A stretch of 64,000 nucleotides of DNA from Salvia splendens (GCF_004379255.2 NC_056037.1:16874902-16938901), one strand, 5' to 3'; positions 11,488 through 24,998 are shown, counted from the first letter of the stretch. The notes: generated from the sequence alone by a model not told the origin. A program made the numbers and translations.

Positions 11488-12852
11488 TGTTGGGGATTGG
11501 TACCCCTTGCACAACGTAAGTCATGCATTCACAAATAAATCATACATATGGATTTATTTGACCGATTATGGGATCAATTAATCACATGTTAAACATTGAA
11601 TTGCATGCAAGAACGCATATAAATCATGTTTAAGGAATTAAAACCTAATTTATGATATTCTACGGTCTAGGGTTACCGATCTAATTCTCCAAAGAATCTA
11701 TTATTGCTTGCTCCTTCTCCACATGAAGATCTTCATACTCGACCACGAATCTTCTAATCTGTATCCCAAACTCAGATAATGACATTTGGGTGGGCAAAGC
11801 TTGTCAGAATCGAAAATGACTTGACTAAATAGAAGATAGAATTCCCACCAGAAGGGAATGATTTCCGTGTCCTGTGGAGAGAGGGGGCACGAATTTCTAA
11901 GCTAAAAAATCATTAAATTAGTCTTCTATTTAGTCTCCTTTATATAGAGTTATGATGAGCCAGATTAGGGATCCATGGAGATTGGACTTGAGCCAAACTT
12001 GTTGGACTTTTACTAATTAAATTGAGTCTCAATTTAATACAAGTCCAAACAAAATATTATTATCATCCACTATAGTATAAATAATATTGATTGTCCGTCC
12101 AATCCCAAATTACGAGTAATTCAGGCTTTACCTCTTTAATTTATTATTTCCCGTGTTTAAGATATAAATATCTGTTAATTAATTTAAGTCTGCTATTTGA
12201 CTTTAATTAATTAATATCTTTTTCCAAGAGTTGTCTAGTTCAAAATCTTTATTTATTATTCTGGAATAAATTCCAACTGACCGGGTTTCTGAATAATAAA
12301 TCTTTTTCGAACACCTCTTGAGGATATTATCAAACTGGACTCACCCAGCACACGATTCATTGCAATAATAATACTAGCACATGTAGACATTGATCACCAC
12401 TACCCAAGATATCAGGATTCTTAGATTACGAAAAATCCGCACCTTTTGATAAATCAAAGTAGTGCATAATCAATATCGTATGCTCAATGTTATATCAACA
12501 ATGATTAAGAAATAACAATCACCGAGACCTCGTCTTTCAGTAAATAGCAAGAAAGACTTATCTCAACTGTTAGATCCTTCAGTGCTATACCACACCAGTG
12601 TCGTTTATTTTCTAAGGCAAGGAAACATGCAGACTGACACTGCAACCTTTCACGATTGATAGCCAAAGCTTATCTAGGTTGTGAAATTCTATTTCTCTTC
12701 TACAAAGGACCGACTGCGTCACCTTCTTTGAACGTCGTTCACGACCAGTCTACTATGCGGAAGAATTAGACTTGTTTGCTTCTTATACATTTAAATGTTT
12801 GAGAAACATCTTATAAATGCATAAACAAACACAAATGCGATAAAATTACTAT
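11488..12852 (-). mobile_element. Copia-type LTR, probably solo or truncated, minus strand
   Basis: Read on the minus strand, this AT-rich region ends in CCAATCCCCAACA (LTR-type CA end at 11488) and contains a TATATAAAGGAGAC promoter-like box near 11940. The layout resembles long Ty1-Copia LTRs. The sequence beyond the CA end is not a tRNA primer-binding site, so no internal region follows. The upstream limit is uncertain and lies near 12850. Confidence 0.5.
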
Positions 12853-12952
12853 TCTGGTCTTGGGTTAAAAGTGGATTGTAGAGTTTATTATATACAAACT
12901 AATCTGGCCTTGGGTTAAAAGTGGATTGTAGAGTTTATTATATACAAACTAA
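12853..12952. repeat. 50-bp tandem duplication (2 copies)
   Basis: A 50-bp unit starting tctggtcttgggttaaaagt is repeated once with one substitution, at the border between the two LTR fragments. Confidence 0.8.
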
Positions 12953-12959
12953 TTCTTTA

Positions 12960-13315
12960 AATAATCGAAGATTGCTTGTGACTTTTCCATACATAATTCC
13001 TTTCAAAAGAGAGGAGAGAATTCGAAATTTCTATGCTTTGGAATTTTTTAAATAATGAATTATGAGAGACTTATTATGTAAGCCTCCTTATATAGATTTA
13101 TAAAGTGCTCATATATGAGATTTATAAAGGTTGGACTTGGCCAAATCTATTTAATCTTTCACTGATTAAATTGAGCCACAATTTAATTCAATACCAAACT
13201 GAATATTGCTATCATTAGCCACTACAACAAAATAATATTGAATGCTCATCCAATCCGAAATTATGAGTAATCCGGACTTTCCTATTTAATTTAATATTTG
13301 TAATGTTTAACTTTG
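12960..13315 (-). mobile_element. Second, diverged fragment of the same LTR family
   Basis: This segment aligns by eye with about 11840-12170: both share 'attaaattgag' followed by 'caatttaat', a 'catccaatcc' stretch and 'attatgagtaat/attacgagtaat'. It is in the same orientation but clearly older or from another subfamily. A Stowaway MITE begins 4 bp to its right. Confidence 0.5.
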
Positions 13316-13318
13316 GTA

Positions 13319-13524
13319 CTCCTTTCGTCCCAAGCTAGTTGAGTCATTTTTTTGCACTCATTTTAAAGAAGTAAATTAAGAGAGAATAATATAGTAGTAG
13401 ATAAGACTTTTCACTACATTATTCTCTTTCTTACTTTACTTTGTCTCTACTTCAACTATTTATTTTCATTTTTTCAAAACAAGTGCATAAAAGAAATGAC
13501 TCAACTATCTTGGGACGGAAGAAG
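13319..13524. mobile_element. Stowaway MITE, 206 bp
   Basis: TA flanks both ends; the left end is CTCCTTTCGTCCCAAG and the right end is CTTGGGACGGAAGAAG. The arms are complementary over most of their length. No coding sequence. Confidence 0.8.
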
Positions 13525-13714
13525 TATTCGATTTTAATTAATGATAGTAGAAATTCAAAATCAGTACTCCCTCCATCCCAACGAGTAGTGAAAAATGCAA
13601 ACTCTAAATATTGCACAAACTCCAAACTATGATTTGGACCGTTAGAAAATGTCAACGGATGATAAAATAATACAAACAGAAAATGTCAACACAATGTCAA
13701 CGGTTATAAATAAC

Positions 13715-13804
13715 GTGTATAAAACTTTACCTTATTTTAGAGGAATGTATTAATTTTTGTTTCGAGCTAAATTTGTTTCATGTAATAAAGTAAATTTGTT
13801 GCAT
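13715..13804. repeat. Dispersed repeat, copy 2
   Basis: Partner of the copy at 10153-10249. The bases just to its left (13592-13700) also resemble part of the LINE 3' repeat at about 40495-40600. Confidence 0.55.
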
Positions 13805-16450
13805 TGCCTGATTGTTTTTTACTACTTCCTCTACTCTATATTGAAACTTAAGTGGAAAATTCTCTTTATTTTTTCGTTCATATATGGTTAAGACGTTTCA
13901 TTTCAATTATGGAGTTGAGTCAAATTTCATGTGATTCATTAAAAAGAATAGAAATTCCATCAGTGGATGAACCAGATATGAACACTTCCAATAAGATTTC
14001 AGTCTTAGAACAAAAATCTATTTTTTAACTTATTTAATCTATTCCATGAAGTGATCAATTTTTTATTTGAGTTGTCATATTTCAAATACTTGATCTTATT
14101 TTTTAGCATAAAACAACTTTTTACTTTCTTATTTATTCTTACTCTTATGTTTTTTTCTCTTTCTACTTTTTTATTTTATCCACTTATCATCATTTTCTTA
14201 AATCTCGTACTGAAAACAAATTATTACTTGCAACGGGACCGAGAGAGTATCACTTTTACTTTATTCATTCGCATGCAATGTTCTTCCGTAGTTGATCACA
14301 TGATCAACGAACTGTTGCCACCATCTCCTCAGCCGGTGTAGTGGGGTGCTCCCACTCAGCTGCCAAGGACAAGCCCTAGGCGTAGTGTGCTAGAGCTTTT
14401 CGGCCAGCCACCGGTCGTTCTCTACCCGCGACATCGAGGCTTGCACGTTCGGCGACGTGCAGGCCTGGCGCGAGCGCAAGCTGCACGTACTCACTAAATG
14501 TGTCAGCGTTGTCATTATTGTCGTTCAACCTTTCTTCGTGTTCTTGATGTCCAAACTATGTTTGCATTTATAAAACATACAAACAACTAATAGCAACGAA
14601 AAACTCTTACACTCATGCAATTCAAATAACATGAAATTAATGAGCCGACATAGAACATCAAAGAGGTTGAATGTCGATGTCACTCAACTCTAACCGACTA
14701 GATATGGAGGTTGACTGCTTATAAAGTAGTGTTTATGGATATTGTTTTTTATCCAGAAAATTGTCACTGAAATTCAAACCTAATTAATTTTTAGTCAACC
14801 CCACCTGATTTTTTAATTAGTTCCAACCAAATATTTTCAATACTGTTGGAAATTAGTTGCTTTGCTGCCATCGTTCGGTACAATAAATTGCAAAGCCTAT
14901 CCTTTTATTGGGTTTATGTTAAACTTAATAGTAGTGCTAAAACTACCTGAGTCGTGAATATGAAATCTTTCGTAGTAGTACTTCTTGAATTCAATATTGG
15001 GACACCTAAGAATTTCCTTAATCTTTTTATACTAAAATGTTAACACTAAACTTCCTTTGTCCAATGGTAATTGATGGATTTCTTTTAGACACATAATTTT
15101 AAAAATTGATGTGTAAAAGTTAGAGTTGAGAAAAAATAAAATATGAGAGATAGAAAAGAGAATAAAGTAAAAAATGGAATACAATTTTTTGCCAAAAAAG
15201 AAACAATTGAACTACATTGGGACAACCCAAAAAAGAATAGACAAGCTACTTGCAATTCTTAACATTAAAAGATTTAGCACATTGCTATTTTTCCTATTTC
15301 CTATTTTCTATTTTTTTCCTTTTTAATAAAAATTTATAATTGAAATAAAAATACACCTAAAAGTCAATTTGGCCTCGTGCATAGCCAAATTTTTTGGTGC
15401 TTCGCCTTCCTTCGTCCTTCCCTTGGTGGTGCACCTTCTCCCAGAAGGTACTTGAAGGTCTGTTTGTTCTCTTGTCGATGCATATTATACGCCTCTATGT
15501 CTCACTCCAGTTGCTCTTCCATTGTGACTCAATTTGGTGGCAGAGAATGTATATCATTTTTGGACTTGCGGGGTTCACCCTCTTGAAGTGAACTCGAAGC
15601 ATAAGAGTTGTGCGATCAATTATGCCTTTGGAACATATGTCATTGTATCTATCAAGTATCAACCACCTTATGTCAGCTAAATCAATATCAACGAAAATAT
15701 TGTATGAGCTACTACTTGCCTGATGTCATATACAAGATGACCGATGTTCATGAAATTGATATTTTTCTGTCTAGCCTAAAGACAACATTATTTGCTCAAA
15801 TGCATGAGGCATCATGAAAGGACATTGGTGAACTTTCAATGTACGACAAGCACGTTAGACGATAGTGAAATATTCAATACGCGTGTTGTATCAATAATGC
15901 ATTGTCGACATCATGTATACATATTATCCTACATAATCTATTAATATGACAATCGAGGATGAAGTAGAAATTGCAATCGGATGGACCGATGATGAAGCCG
16001 GAACTAGCTCTAGCTCGAGAGTCACCTACGACTACTCATCTCAAGGTGAATTGCACCAATTTCAGAATTGCTCCAATAATTTGGAATATACAATTTCTTT
16101 TATAAAAATTCAAACTTTGTAGTACAGTAGTATTATTTTAATTTGGCAAAATTATTTAAACATAAAAAGGAAATCGGTAGCACTTGGTTGGAGGGGGAGG
16201 TGTGAAGTAATAATGGCGAATGAATATAACGGAAGAGCACACCGTTGCTTCTGATCTACGTGGGTGTGAGGTAAGGAGCTCAATTAAAAAAAATCTGCTC
16301 AACCGTTAGAAATGAAATCCGCCATAAATCTGCTGCATTTACACTTTCCCTAAAAATTAAAACAATTATTGAAGGATTATAACCCTCTGTTATCCCTCTC
16401 CGCGTCCACTTTTTTACTACCCGTGCCCTAGATCCACCCGTTTCTATCCA
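13805..16450. other. Spacer, no gene recognised
   Basis: Mostly AT-rich with worn Stowaway-like ends near 13830, 14240 and 15050. A GC-rich island at 14320-14500 stands out in base composition, and 15360-15830 holds short open frames, but neither shows a family I recognise. The promoter of the kinase gene should lie at the right end. Confidence 0.4.
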
Positions 16451-16798
16451 TAAATCGCTCGAGCTACTTCAGCTCGCGGCCCATTGTCGATTTCAGGTAC
16501 AATTCGCCTTCAGTTTCCTCCGAAATCTCGAATTTGTTTGAGCAAAATGCGTTCTTGAGATTTATCGGTGGAAAGTTAATTTCTTGGGGATTTCTGGGTG
16601 TTCTGTTGAGGAATTGCGGTGGCGGGTTTGTGGGCTGGTTGAATCTCGGGTTGAAATTAGTTTTCTTGGGGGAATGCCTGATTCTTTTGAGCAATGGAAG
16701 AGGAGGAGTTTTTGAGGAAGTGAAAAGGGGAACAGAAGAAATAAAGAAATCTGGTTTTTTTTTGGGGGTGAATTGAATTGCGGTGTAAGAGGCATATA

Positions 16799-19700
16799 AT
16801 GGGTTGTGTTTGTGGTAAGCCTTATGCTCTTGATGATAACAAGGATAGCCCTGAGGAGAGGCTGTCGAGTAAAGCAACGTCAGATTTGCGGGCCTCGAGG
16901 TCTGTGTCGTCGAGGAGGGAGGAGAGTTACTCAGTGAAGGATCGGTTGGATAATGGTGGCAATGAGGAAAGGGTCACATTGATAGATAAACAAGTCAATG
17001 GCTCGGCTAGATTGCAGGGGGAGCGTTATGAGAGGAAGAGGGAGAAAGCCGAGTATGCTTCGGCTGGGCCACATCCGAGGGCGGGACTAGTGCCTAGAGC
17101 AACTGAGGGGGAACAGGTCGCAGCTGGATGGCCGCCTTGGCTGGCAGCGGTGGCCGGTGAGGCTATTAAAGGATGGGTGCCGAGGAGGGCAGATTCATTT
17201 GAAAAGCTGGATAAGGTATGGTTTTCATCGTTTCCTTCGCTGGCATTGCTTCAGTGGTAGTGGATAGTGCTATTGTGTGCTTTTAGAGTGTTTTTTGTAT
17301 CCATGTGGTGTCTTTGGGATGTCTTTACTTTTGCCTCTGCCTAGCAAGCTTGCCACAGATTATGTGACAAATAATATTTAAATTCATGGAAACTCGAATG
17401 AAGACCGATTAAATGATTAACTGCAGTCCAATGGTGAATGTCCCCTGGTATGGTTGTCTGAATGCGATTGATTTTTGCCAATAGATTAGACATTGCTCTG
17501 ATTCCATGCTATTCCAGTCTTAAATAAATCTCAAAATTTCAGATTACAACTAACTATATATATATTTTTAGATTTTATCTAGGGTTATTTGCAATGTTAT
17601 GATGGTAGCAAGAGCAACACACTCAAACTCGCGTGCAACTTACCTTTACGACCTCCAGCACCTTTATTTTCTCAACACATTATTAATTGCTTTGATGCTC
17701 GTTAATTAAAGAGAACATGGCTTCGTGTTGGTTTCGAAGAAATAAACCCAATATCATTCTTTCTCCTAATTACCTGTTCCCCTGCCCCCTGCCACTAATT
17801 TTGCTTGGTGCTTTGTGTGTATGTATGTTTGCTTTTGCCTATGTATTGGCAATTCAACTATATCTTTATAAATACTCTTATGTTGGTGCTCCTGCTTCAC
17901 CTTTTTGTGCTGAATTTTCATTGTTTGACTAGTGTAGATTATGTGTACTTCAGGCATTAGTGTTTCTTCTTTAGGCAGCCGGACAATTATCATTTTTTGA
18001 AACACCAATGTCATAAAGAATACGGAAACTCTAACTTATGTGATCAACAGGTTAAGAAAAATCAAATGGCTATTTCACTTAGTGTTTTGTTTCATGAGTT
18101 TCATATATGTAGTTCCCATTTAAGATTGCATGCCTTGCACCACATTTTTTGAACAATCAGTCATGGTTTGATGCTGGTTTTTTAGTTCCATCATGATAAC
18201 AAATGAACAAGTTGGCTAAATTATCACTATATGTCGATGATGGCTAACTTTTTACGTGTAATTACCAATTAATAGTACAAGGTTTCTTACAACTGATGGT
18301 TTTTCTTAGTTGCACATCACATGAACTTTTGAATTCACCATCACTCATCGCAATGAAAATATAAGTGATTATTTAGCTAATCAATTTGTTGAAGTAGGAT
18401 ATCTGCAGTTCACAGACCTTAATACATGCATCATTAATCCTTATTACAGGTGTTATTTTCATAAAAAGTTTAAAGTGCTTTGATGCCATCTTCTGTTTGT
18501 GATTCTTTCAAGGAAGAGTTGTTATATCTCTCTCGTGTAGATAGAGATTTGATTTGTATGCTAATATATTTCCTTCAACATCATAAGTTTGGTAATCCTT
18601 ATTCTTTGTGCTTTCGTTCTCTAGATCGGTCAGGGTACTTACAGTAATGTTTACCGCGCCCGAGATCTCGATGAAGGGAAAATTGTTGCTTTGAAGAAAG
18701 TAAGGTTTGATAACCTGGAGCCTGAAAGTGTTCGTTTTATGGCAAGGGAAATTCTTATTTTGCGTAGGCTCAACCATCCAAATGTAATCAAATTGGAAGG
18801 TCTAGTTACGTCACGAATGTCTTGCAGCTTATACCTAGTTTTTGAGTATATGGAGCATGATTTGGCTGGACTTGCATCTCACCCTGGCCTTAAGTTTACT
18901 GAACCTCAGGTAGCTAAAATAGTTATATACCTGTCAGTTAGATTCAATTGTCGGACCTGATTTTAAGCTGGGATTCCAGATTAAATTAATGATGCAAGTA
19001 TTTTTTTTCTCCCATCTACTTCAGGTTAAATGCTACATGAAACAACTTCTATGTGGACTCGATCACTGCCATAATTGTGGCGTGCTTCATCGAGACATAA
19101 AAGGTTCCAACCTTTTAATCGACAATAGGGGCATTCTCAAGATTGCCGACTTTGGCCTGGCTAGTTTGTATGATCCTCATCATAGTCAACCACTAACCAG
19201 CCGTGTTGTAACCCTGTGGTATCGGCCACCTGAACTTCTGCTTGGTGCAACATATTACGGTACTGCCGTCGATTTATGGAGCACAGGTTGCATACTTGCA
19301 GAATTATATGCCGGCAAGCCTATAATGCCTGGAAGAACAGAGGTTTCCTATTATTTACTTCTCTTAAAAAGGGTTTCAAAGCCTTGTCTTCAAATTTCTC
19401 CCCTATCAGTGATAGCTCTCTGCTCGAGCTTTTGATTTGTCTGTATATGTCTATTTCATGTAATTATCACTTTCTTGTTTCTTATGTATTTACTTGCTGT
19501 ATGTGTTTCTGAATTGAAAAGTGAAACAATTAAAGCAGACAGATCTCTTCGTCTTCCCTTCCAAAGAACTTCAAGAAAATGATACATGAATTTAAATCTG
19601 AAATCTTGGTTCTCCGTAGGTTGAGCAGTTGCATAAAATATTCAAACTTTGTGGATCGCCCTCGGAGGAGTATTGGAGGAAATCAAAGTTGCCTCATGCA

Positions 19701-21652
19701 ACAATTTTCAAGCCCCAGCAGCCTTACAAGCGCCGGGTTGTTGAAACATTTAAAGATTTTCCAGCACCAGCATTAGCACTTATGGAGATTTTGCTATCCA
19801 TAGATCCTGCAGACCGCGGATCTGCATCATCTGCTTTGAAGAGTGAGGTATAGACATTCTCAACATACGTGTCTTTTGTTTTTCTTCAGATCGTGGTTTT
19901 TCATATCTATCGTTTGAAAGGCTTCTGTACCTGGTTCGTACTTGCTTTCTACTTGTAAATTTTTATCTTATTCCATATATGAGAAGATTAGTGTTTATTT
20001 CTTGCTTGACGAGCAGGCAAAGCATTTAAGAAGCCCTCTCGACTATTGTTATTTAAGACTGAAACATACTTCTCCCCACATCCTTGCATAATATGAGAGG
20101 GTTTCTCTTACGCTCTACTCTCAAGATTTACCAGAAATTGAGGAATTTTATATTTTTGCTAACCCTTTCTCACAGTTCTTTACAGCGAGGCCACATCCTT
20201 GTGATCCCTCAAGTTTGCCTGAGTATCCTCCCAGCAAAGAGTTCGACGCTAAAGTACGAGAGGAAGAAGCAAGGAGGTCAACTTTTAACCCAGCATATAT
20301 CTCGTGCAAATCTTGCATAAAGCGGTAGCTTATTTTTCAGTACTACTGCTGTTTGCCTAAACATACCTCGATGGGTGAAATTTGCAGAGTGGCAGCTGGT
20401 AGCAAAGGTCAACGGTACGACATTGAAAGGAGAGGATCGAAGGAATCTCGTGCAGTTCCAGCTCCTGAAGCCAATGCTGAGTTGATCTCCTCTATGCAGG
20501 TAACTGTTTTCTTAGCATGTAAAGGAATTTCACACTCTGATGATGTTTGGAAGAGTTGCAATGATTAGACTTCTAACTGCTGGGGTGGGGTTGCAGAAAC
20601 GACACGGTCAGCCTAACTCCAAGAGCAGGAGTGAGATGTTCAGTTCTCATCCCGAAGAAGTGGCTTCGGGTTTTCCTATCGATCCACCAAGACCATCGCA
20701 ATCCATGGAGGGAGATAATAACGATCCCCAGGGAAATGTCCACAAGAGGGCGTCCCATTCCGGGCCTTTGGTAAACCGGGCTGCCTGGACGAAGGCTGGA
20801 AAGAATATTGAAGACGCTCCAAGGAATCTCGGCGTGTCCGACCTATCAGCCATGTCAGGTTTGGTTGCTGCTAGGAGGAGCATGCTGTCTGAAGAGCACA
20901 GAGATAGATCTTACTCTCACCAGGAAGCACCAAAGCTCATCGCCCGGTTTCCAGGTTCATTTAAAGAGGGTTCACATTCGATGATGAGGCAGGACCTAAA
21001 GAACAATGGCCAGCATGAAGATGATAAAGCAAGCAACAGCTCTGTTTCTGTAAGTAAAACTACTACATAATATTGCAGCAATGCCTATTTCTATTTTATG
21101 CATATAGATATTACTCATTATGGTGTATTTAAGATGAGAATTTATTTGTATCTAAAAATTGTTCAATATTAGATACTACTCCCTCCGTCCCCTAAAAATA
21201 GGAACGTTTGAAATGGCGTGGATTTTAAAGCAAAATTGGGAAAGTAAGAGAGATAGAAAGAAAAGGGTGTTAGTGGAAAATGGGTCCTACCCCATAAGAG
21301 AGAGAGAAATTTCCTTAAGTAGAAAGTTTCTATTTTTAGGGTACGGAAAGAAAAAAGAAAAGAGTTTATATTTTTAGGGGACGGAGGGAGTACTTCATAT
21401 GTACTATATTTATTGACATGGGTAACTTTTAAATGGGATTTGCAGCTGGGTAAAGGGCCAAGGGGGAACAAGATCCACTACTCGGGGCCGCTGCTTGTGC
21501 CTTCGGGCAAAGTGGAGCAGGTGTTGAAGGATCACGATCGTCAAATCCAAGAGGCCGTGAGACGTGCACGCTTGGACAAGGAGAGGATGCGGAAACTGCA
21601 GGGGGAAGGGAACCAGGTATCGATGAACACACTATTCGTTTCAGGGCGATAA
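16799..21652 (+). CDS. CDK-like Ser/Thr kinase with N-myristoylation signal, 8 exons
   Basis: Exons: 16799-17215, 18625-18909, 19025-19342, 19620-19847, 20176-20276, 20388-20499, 20597-21049, 21446-21652. All introns are GT-AG and phases agree, giving 2121 nt and 706 residues. The start Met-Gly-Cys-Val-Cys-Gly-Lys is a plant myristoylation/palmitoylation signal, so membrane anchoring is likely. Kinase domain about 134-420: Gly-x-Gly-x-Tyr loop at 141-149, Lys163, His-Arg-Asp at 256-258, Asp-Phe-Gly at 276-278, and a Glu-Pro-Glu-Ser C-helix instead of PSTAIRE. The C-terminal half is low complexity and ends in a Ser-Gly-Pro-Leu block and a charged helix. This is the plant group of At1g53050, At1g54610 and IBS1; substrates and cyclin partners are mostly unknown. 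Intron 7 holds a Stowaway MITE. Confidence 0.92.
21179..21390. mobile_element. Stowaway MITE in intron 7 of the kinase gene
   Basis: The 212-bp element starts CTCCCTCCGTCCCCTAAAAA and ends with the complement, flanked by TA. It lies 130 bp after the donor and 55 bp before the acceptor of intron 7, so it does not touch either site. Confidence 0.9.
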
Positions 21653-21659
21653 CCGGGTC

Positions 21660-23587
21660 ATTGGTGATTAGCGTGTTGTTGTTTTCTTGTATGGGGGAGG
21701 AGAAATGTTGTATAGGGGCTCTAGAGTTAGGTTGCTGGGGGCAACGTGTAGTAGAGTTTAACCTGAATTCTCAGTGGTATCGATCTGTATTTTTTTTATC
21801 AGGAAATGCAATTCCTCTGAATATGGAGGCATCAATTTGAATACATATATATAAATTCTGTTTCTGTAAATTCTTCTTCACTATACGCTTTAAAATGAGT
21901 ACACTACCATTACTAATAATTTGTGCAACTTGGCCTCCATAGTTTGTGTTGTGTTAATTTTGATTTTATCTACTTCATCCAACCATCCACGTTATCCCAA
22001 TAATTTGCTTAAACTATATGTCATTATAGATAGAGATATTGGTCCATAAAATTATGAACTTTGCCATAAATTTGCTATTTTCCACAAATTTTGAAATTGG
22101 TCTAAAATGTCATAAACTTTACATTCCGTGTGTTATTCCACATAGCGGGTCAGTTGTCATATCCGACTAATGTGCGTGGCTTTTTTTATTTTTTACTTTT
22201 TTATTACACTAGGCACAATTAAATCAATTTGTTTTTTTATCCTAGTTGCTACGAACTTAAAAGATAGTCTAAGATATCATCATATATGTTTCACAACAAT
22301 CCACATAGAATAAGTTTTTGTCGAGCTATTTGGATCGGTTGGGAACACAAAATTTAAAACTGATTGTTTTAGGAACCAATATCTCCTATATGTAAAATAT
22401 TTCAAAGATTATCATCCTTCAATACTGAAGCTTGAGTACTCCATAAAATAAGTGTGAGTTGATTTGATATATATTGAAGAGAATAGGTCCTATCAGGTTG
22501 CTAACTATGTCAATAACCTATATTATATATGTCAGTATGAAGATAGGAAGTACTCTCTCTATTTATCATTAATATAATCATGCTCCCTCCGTCCCAAAAT
22601 AGTTGAACTGTAATTTTTTTTGTCCCAAGATAGTCAAGTTATTTTCTTTTTAAGCAAAAACTTTGTCTGTTTATTCTCTTCATTCCTTTACTTGATTCTC
22701 CTTCCTATTTTGTCAATAACCTTCCCTCCAGATTATTTTGTTTCTATTGAAAAATAATCTCTTTAATTGTTTATTCTCTTCATTTCTTTTACTTTAATCT
22801 CCTTTTAGTTTCCCTCTACTTAGGAGTATATGTATATTAAAAATCTATTCATATTTGTTAATATCTGTGTCGAAATGATGTGCTTTTATTATCATAAAAC
22901 AGAAAAGAGTAATAAAATTAAATTAATTAGTGATAAAGGATTGAGTTAGCAAGTGAAAAGTTAAAAGGGAATCTCTATGCGGTGGGCAATCAATTCCCAA
23001 AATTGCATGATCGCCACACACAATTTTAAAATGCTCATTTACTTGAAAAAACGTAATTATATATATTAACGGTAGGGATTTTGTATATTTCGAGATTAGG
23101 TGAAGTAAACTATACTCTTAATTATAAAAGAAAAAAAAAACACAGGATGGAAACGAGACTCTTATTGCATATCACATATAGGACAGACGAAAAAAAATCG
23201 CTATTTATATAAGATTATTTTTATGGGACATACGAAAAATGAAAAAAAATCCCTATTTATATAGGATTATAATATATAAGTACATTCAAACTTAAGCATC
23301 AATATATTGTGTGTGATAGTTTGGTTTACTAATGCAATAGTAACTGAATTTTACGAATTTTTCTTGTTTAAAAATTAGTTCAAGTAGAAGAAACTTGTAG
23401 AGTTCTTCTACCTTTACCTCGAAAAAGTTGCAGAATTTTACGTAAAAAAAGACTTAAATACTTTAGTATACACCTATTTAAGTGTTAAAATTGAAAGAAA
23501 AGCTATTTATTTCTTAATGTTTGAATATTTAACATTGGCTTATAAGAAATGATAACAATTTTATTTTATAAGATACACCTTAGGTCT
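21660..23587. other. Spacer downstream of the kinase gene
   Basis: AT-rich, no gene seen. The kinase 3' UTR probably ends near 21830-21880. A one-ended Stowaway relic (ctccctccgtcccaaaatag) starts at 22583. The stretch 22040-22190 looks like another common repeat but I cannot place it. Confidence 0.45.
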
Positions 23588-23590
23588 TTA

Positions 23591-24998
23591 GAGCATCCAT
23601 AATGGGACGCCCTATAGCCCGTCGTATAGGGCGCCCTATCCTCCGCCACATTAGCATTTTATCCCTATAGTTTTAACTACTACTACTATTTTGTATTTTT
23701 TTATGTTTGTAAATATGCCAATTAGCAAAATAAATATAAAAACACGACAAATTAAAGGCAAACCCTATTGTTAGTATTTATTTTTTATTTTTTTATATTT
23801 TATGTTTGCAAATATGGAAAATCGCCGGAATTCATTCTTGAATTTAGAGAAAAATTGAGATGGGGGAAGAGAGTAGGGGTGGGGAAACGGTTCTCGGTTC
23901 TTGGTTAACCGAGAACCGAAAAAATAAGGTTAAGGTTCGGTCCCGGTTAGTGGGTTTAGGATTTAGGCGGTTCTCGGTTCTAACCGAGAACCGAAAGGTT
24001 AGAACCGAAGAACCGATTAGTGTGTTTAATTTTGATTTTTAATAGATTCATTTTAATTTCATAAACTCTATCTTTCAAGTTTCAAAGATCTTGATAGAAA
24101 CCAAATTCTATGTCCCTATAATTTGTCTGCATTTTAAACAAGAGAATACACAAATCAGAGAGATAGCCAATCTCATGACAACTACTTTGTTTATTAAAAT
24201 TTGGAACTTCAACGTATTAGATAAATACGGAGCATTAGCAAATAATTAGTTAAATATCCCATAAGGATATAGGTATATTGACTTATTCTTCCATGAAAAA
24301 ATTACTAAGTGTTTACAATAAAGTCAATTCAAATATCTCGTGAGCTCTCTCATATAAATTCTCGTAGCACACTGACACCGCTGCTCTTTCCCACACCGAC
24401 GACGACGAGGCTACTGCTTTCTCCTCGTTGCACTGCTCTCTCCAACGAGGCAACGAGAGGCTGCTGCTCTCTCTCGCGCCGGGGACGACGTGGCTGCTGC
24501 CCTCTCAACACCGCTGCTCTCTCTGACGATGCTGTTATCCAACTCTCCACGCCGATGTTCCCTCATTCGGTTCCTTCAGTGGAACCGAAGAACCTGTCGG
24601 TTAGGACCGATTGGTTCCTCAAGGAACCAAACCGACTAAAGCTTCTGTTACTGTTCTTGTATTTGGAAAAAAAAGGAGTCGATTAACCGACTAATCGGTT
24701 CGGTTAGAACCGAACCGACAGTTTCCCCGCCCCTAGAAGAGAGTGGAGTGAAAGATGTGAAATGAAGTAAAAAATAGTGATATATATTGAAGAAAATATT
24801 TAAAAAATAAAAAAAATAGGAAAATGTGTTGCATCGTCTGAACCCACCCCGCAATGGGGCGGAGGATAGGCCGGAGGATTCGAAAATTGGCTGATAGGGC
24901 GCGGAGGATGGGGGAACATCGTCCGCCCACCTACAATAGCGAACGATAAGGTGGAGGATGCATCGGGCTGACTATTTTCCGCTCCATTGTGAATGCTC
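23591..24998. mobile_element. PIF/Harbinger element carrying a nested hAT
   Basis: Left end TTA then GAGCATCCATAATGG; right end CCATTGTGAATGCTC. The terminal repeats are complementary with two mismatches, and the right TTA is worn. Without the nested hAT the element is about 540 bp, with no transposase frame. GC-rich arms contain phrases of the type GGCGCCC and GGGCGCGGAGG. Confidence 0.65.
23874..24735. mobile_element. Non-autonomous hAT element, 862 bp, exact 8-bp TSD
   Basis: Ends are TAGGGGTGGGGAAAC and GTTTCCCCGCCCCTA. The 8-bp target duplication GAAGAGAG is identical on both sides (23866-23873 and 24736-24743). Short subterminal repeats of the type GGTTCTCGGTT/AACCGAGAACC cluster near both ends, as expected for hAT transposase binding. 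No transposase frame; the frames at 24309-24686 and 24350-24550 are repeats of codons in a CTC/GAC-rich tract. Confidence 0.88.

Noticed and set aside
16464..16877. 137-codon minus-strand frame over the kinase gene start
   Set aside because: It is antisense to the leader and first exon of the kinase gene, is low complexity (Pro/Lys/Asn) and shows no domain.
24309..24686. 125-codon frame rich in Arg/Ser/Leu
   Set aside because: It lies wholly inside a non-autonomous hAT element, in a repetitive CTC/GAC tract, with no transposase motif.
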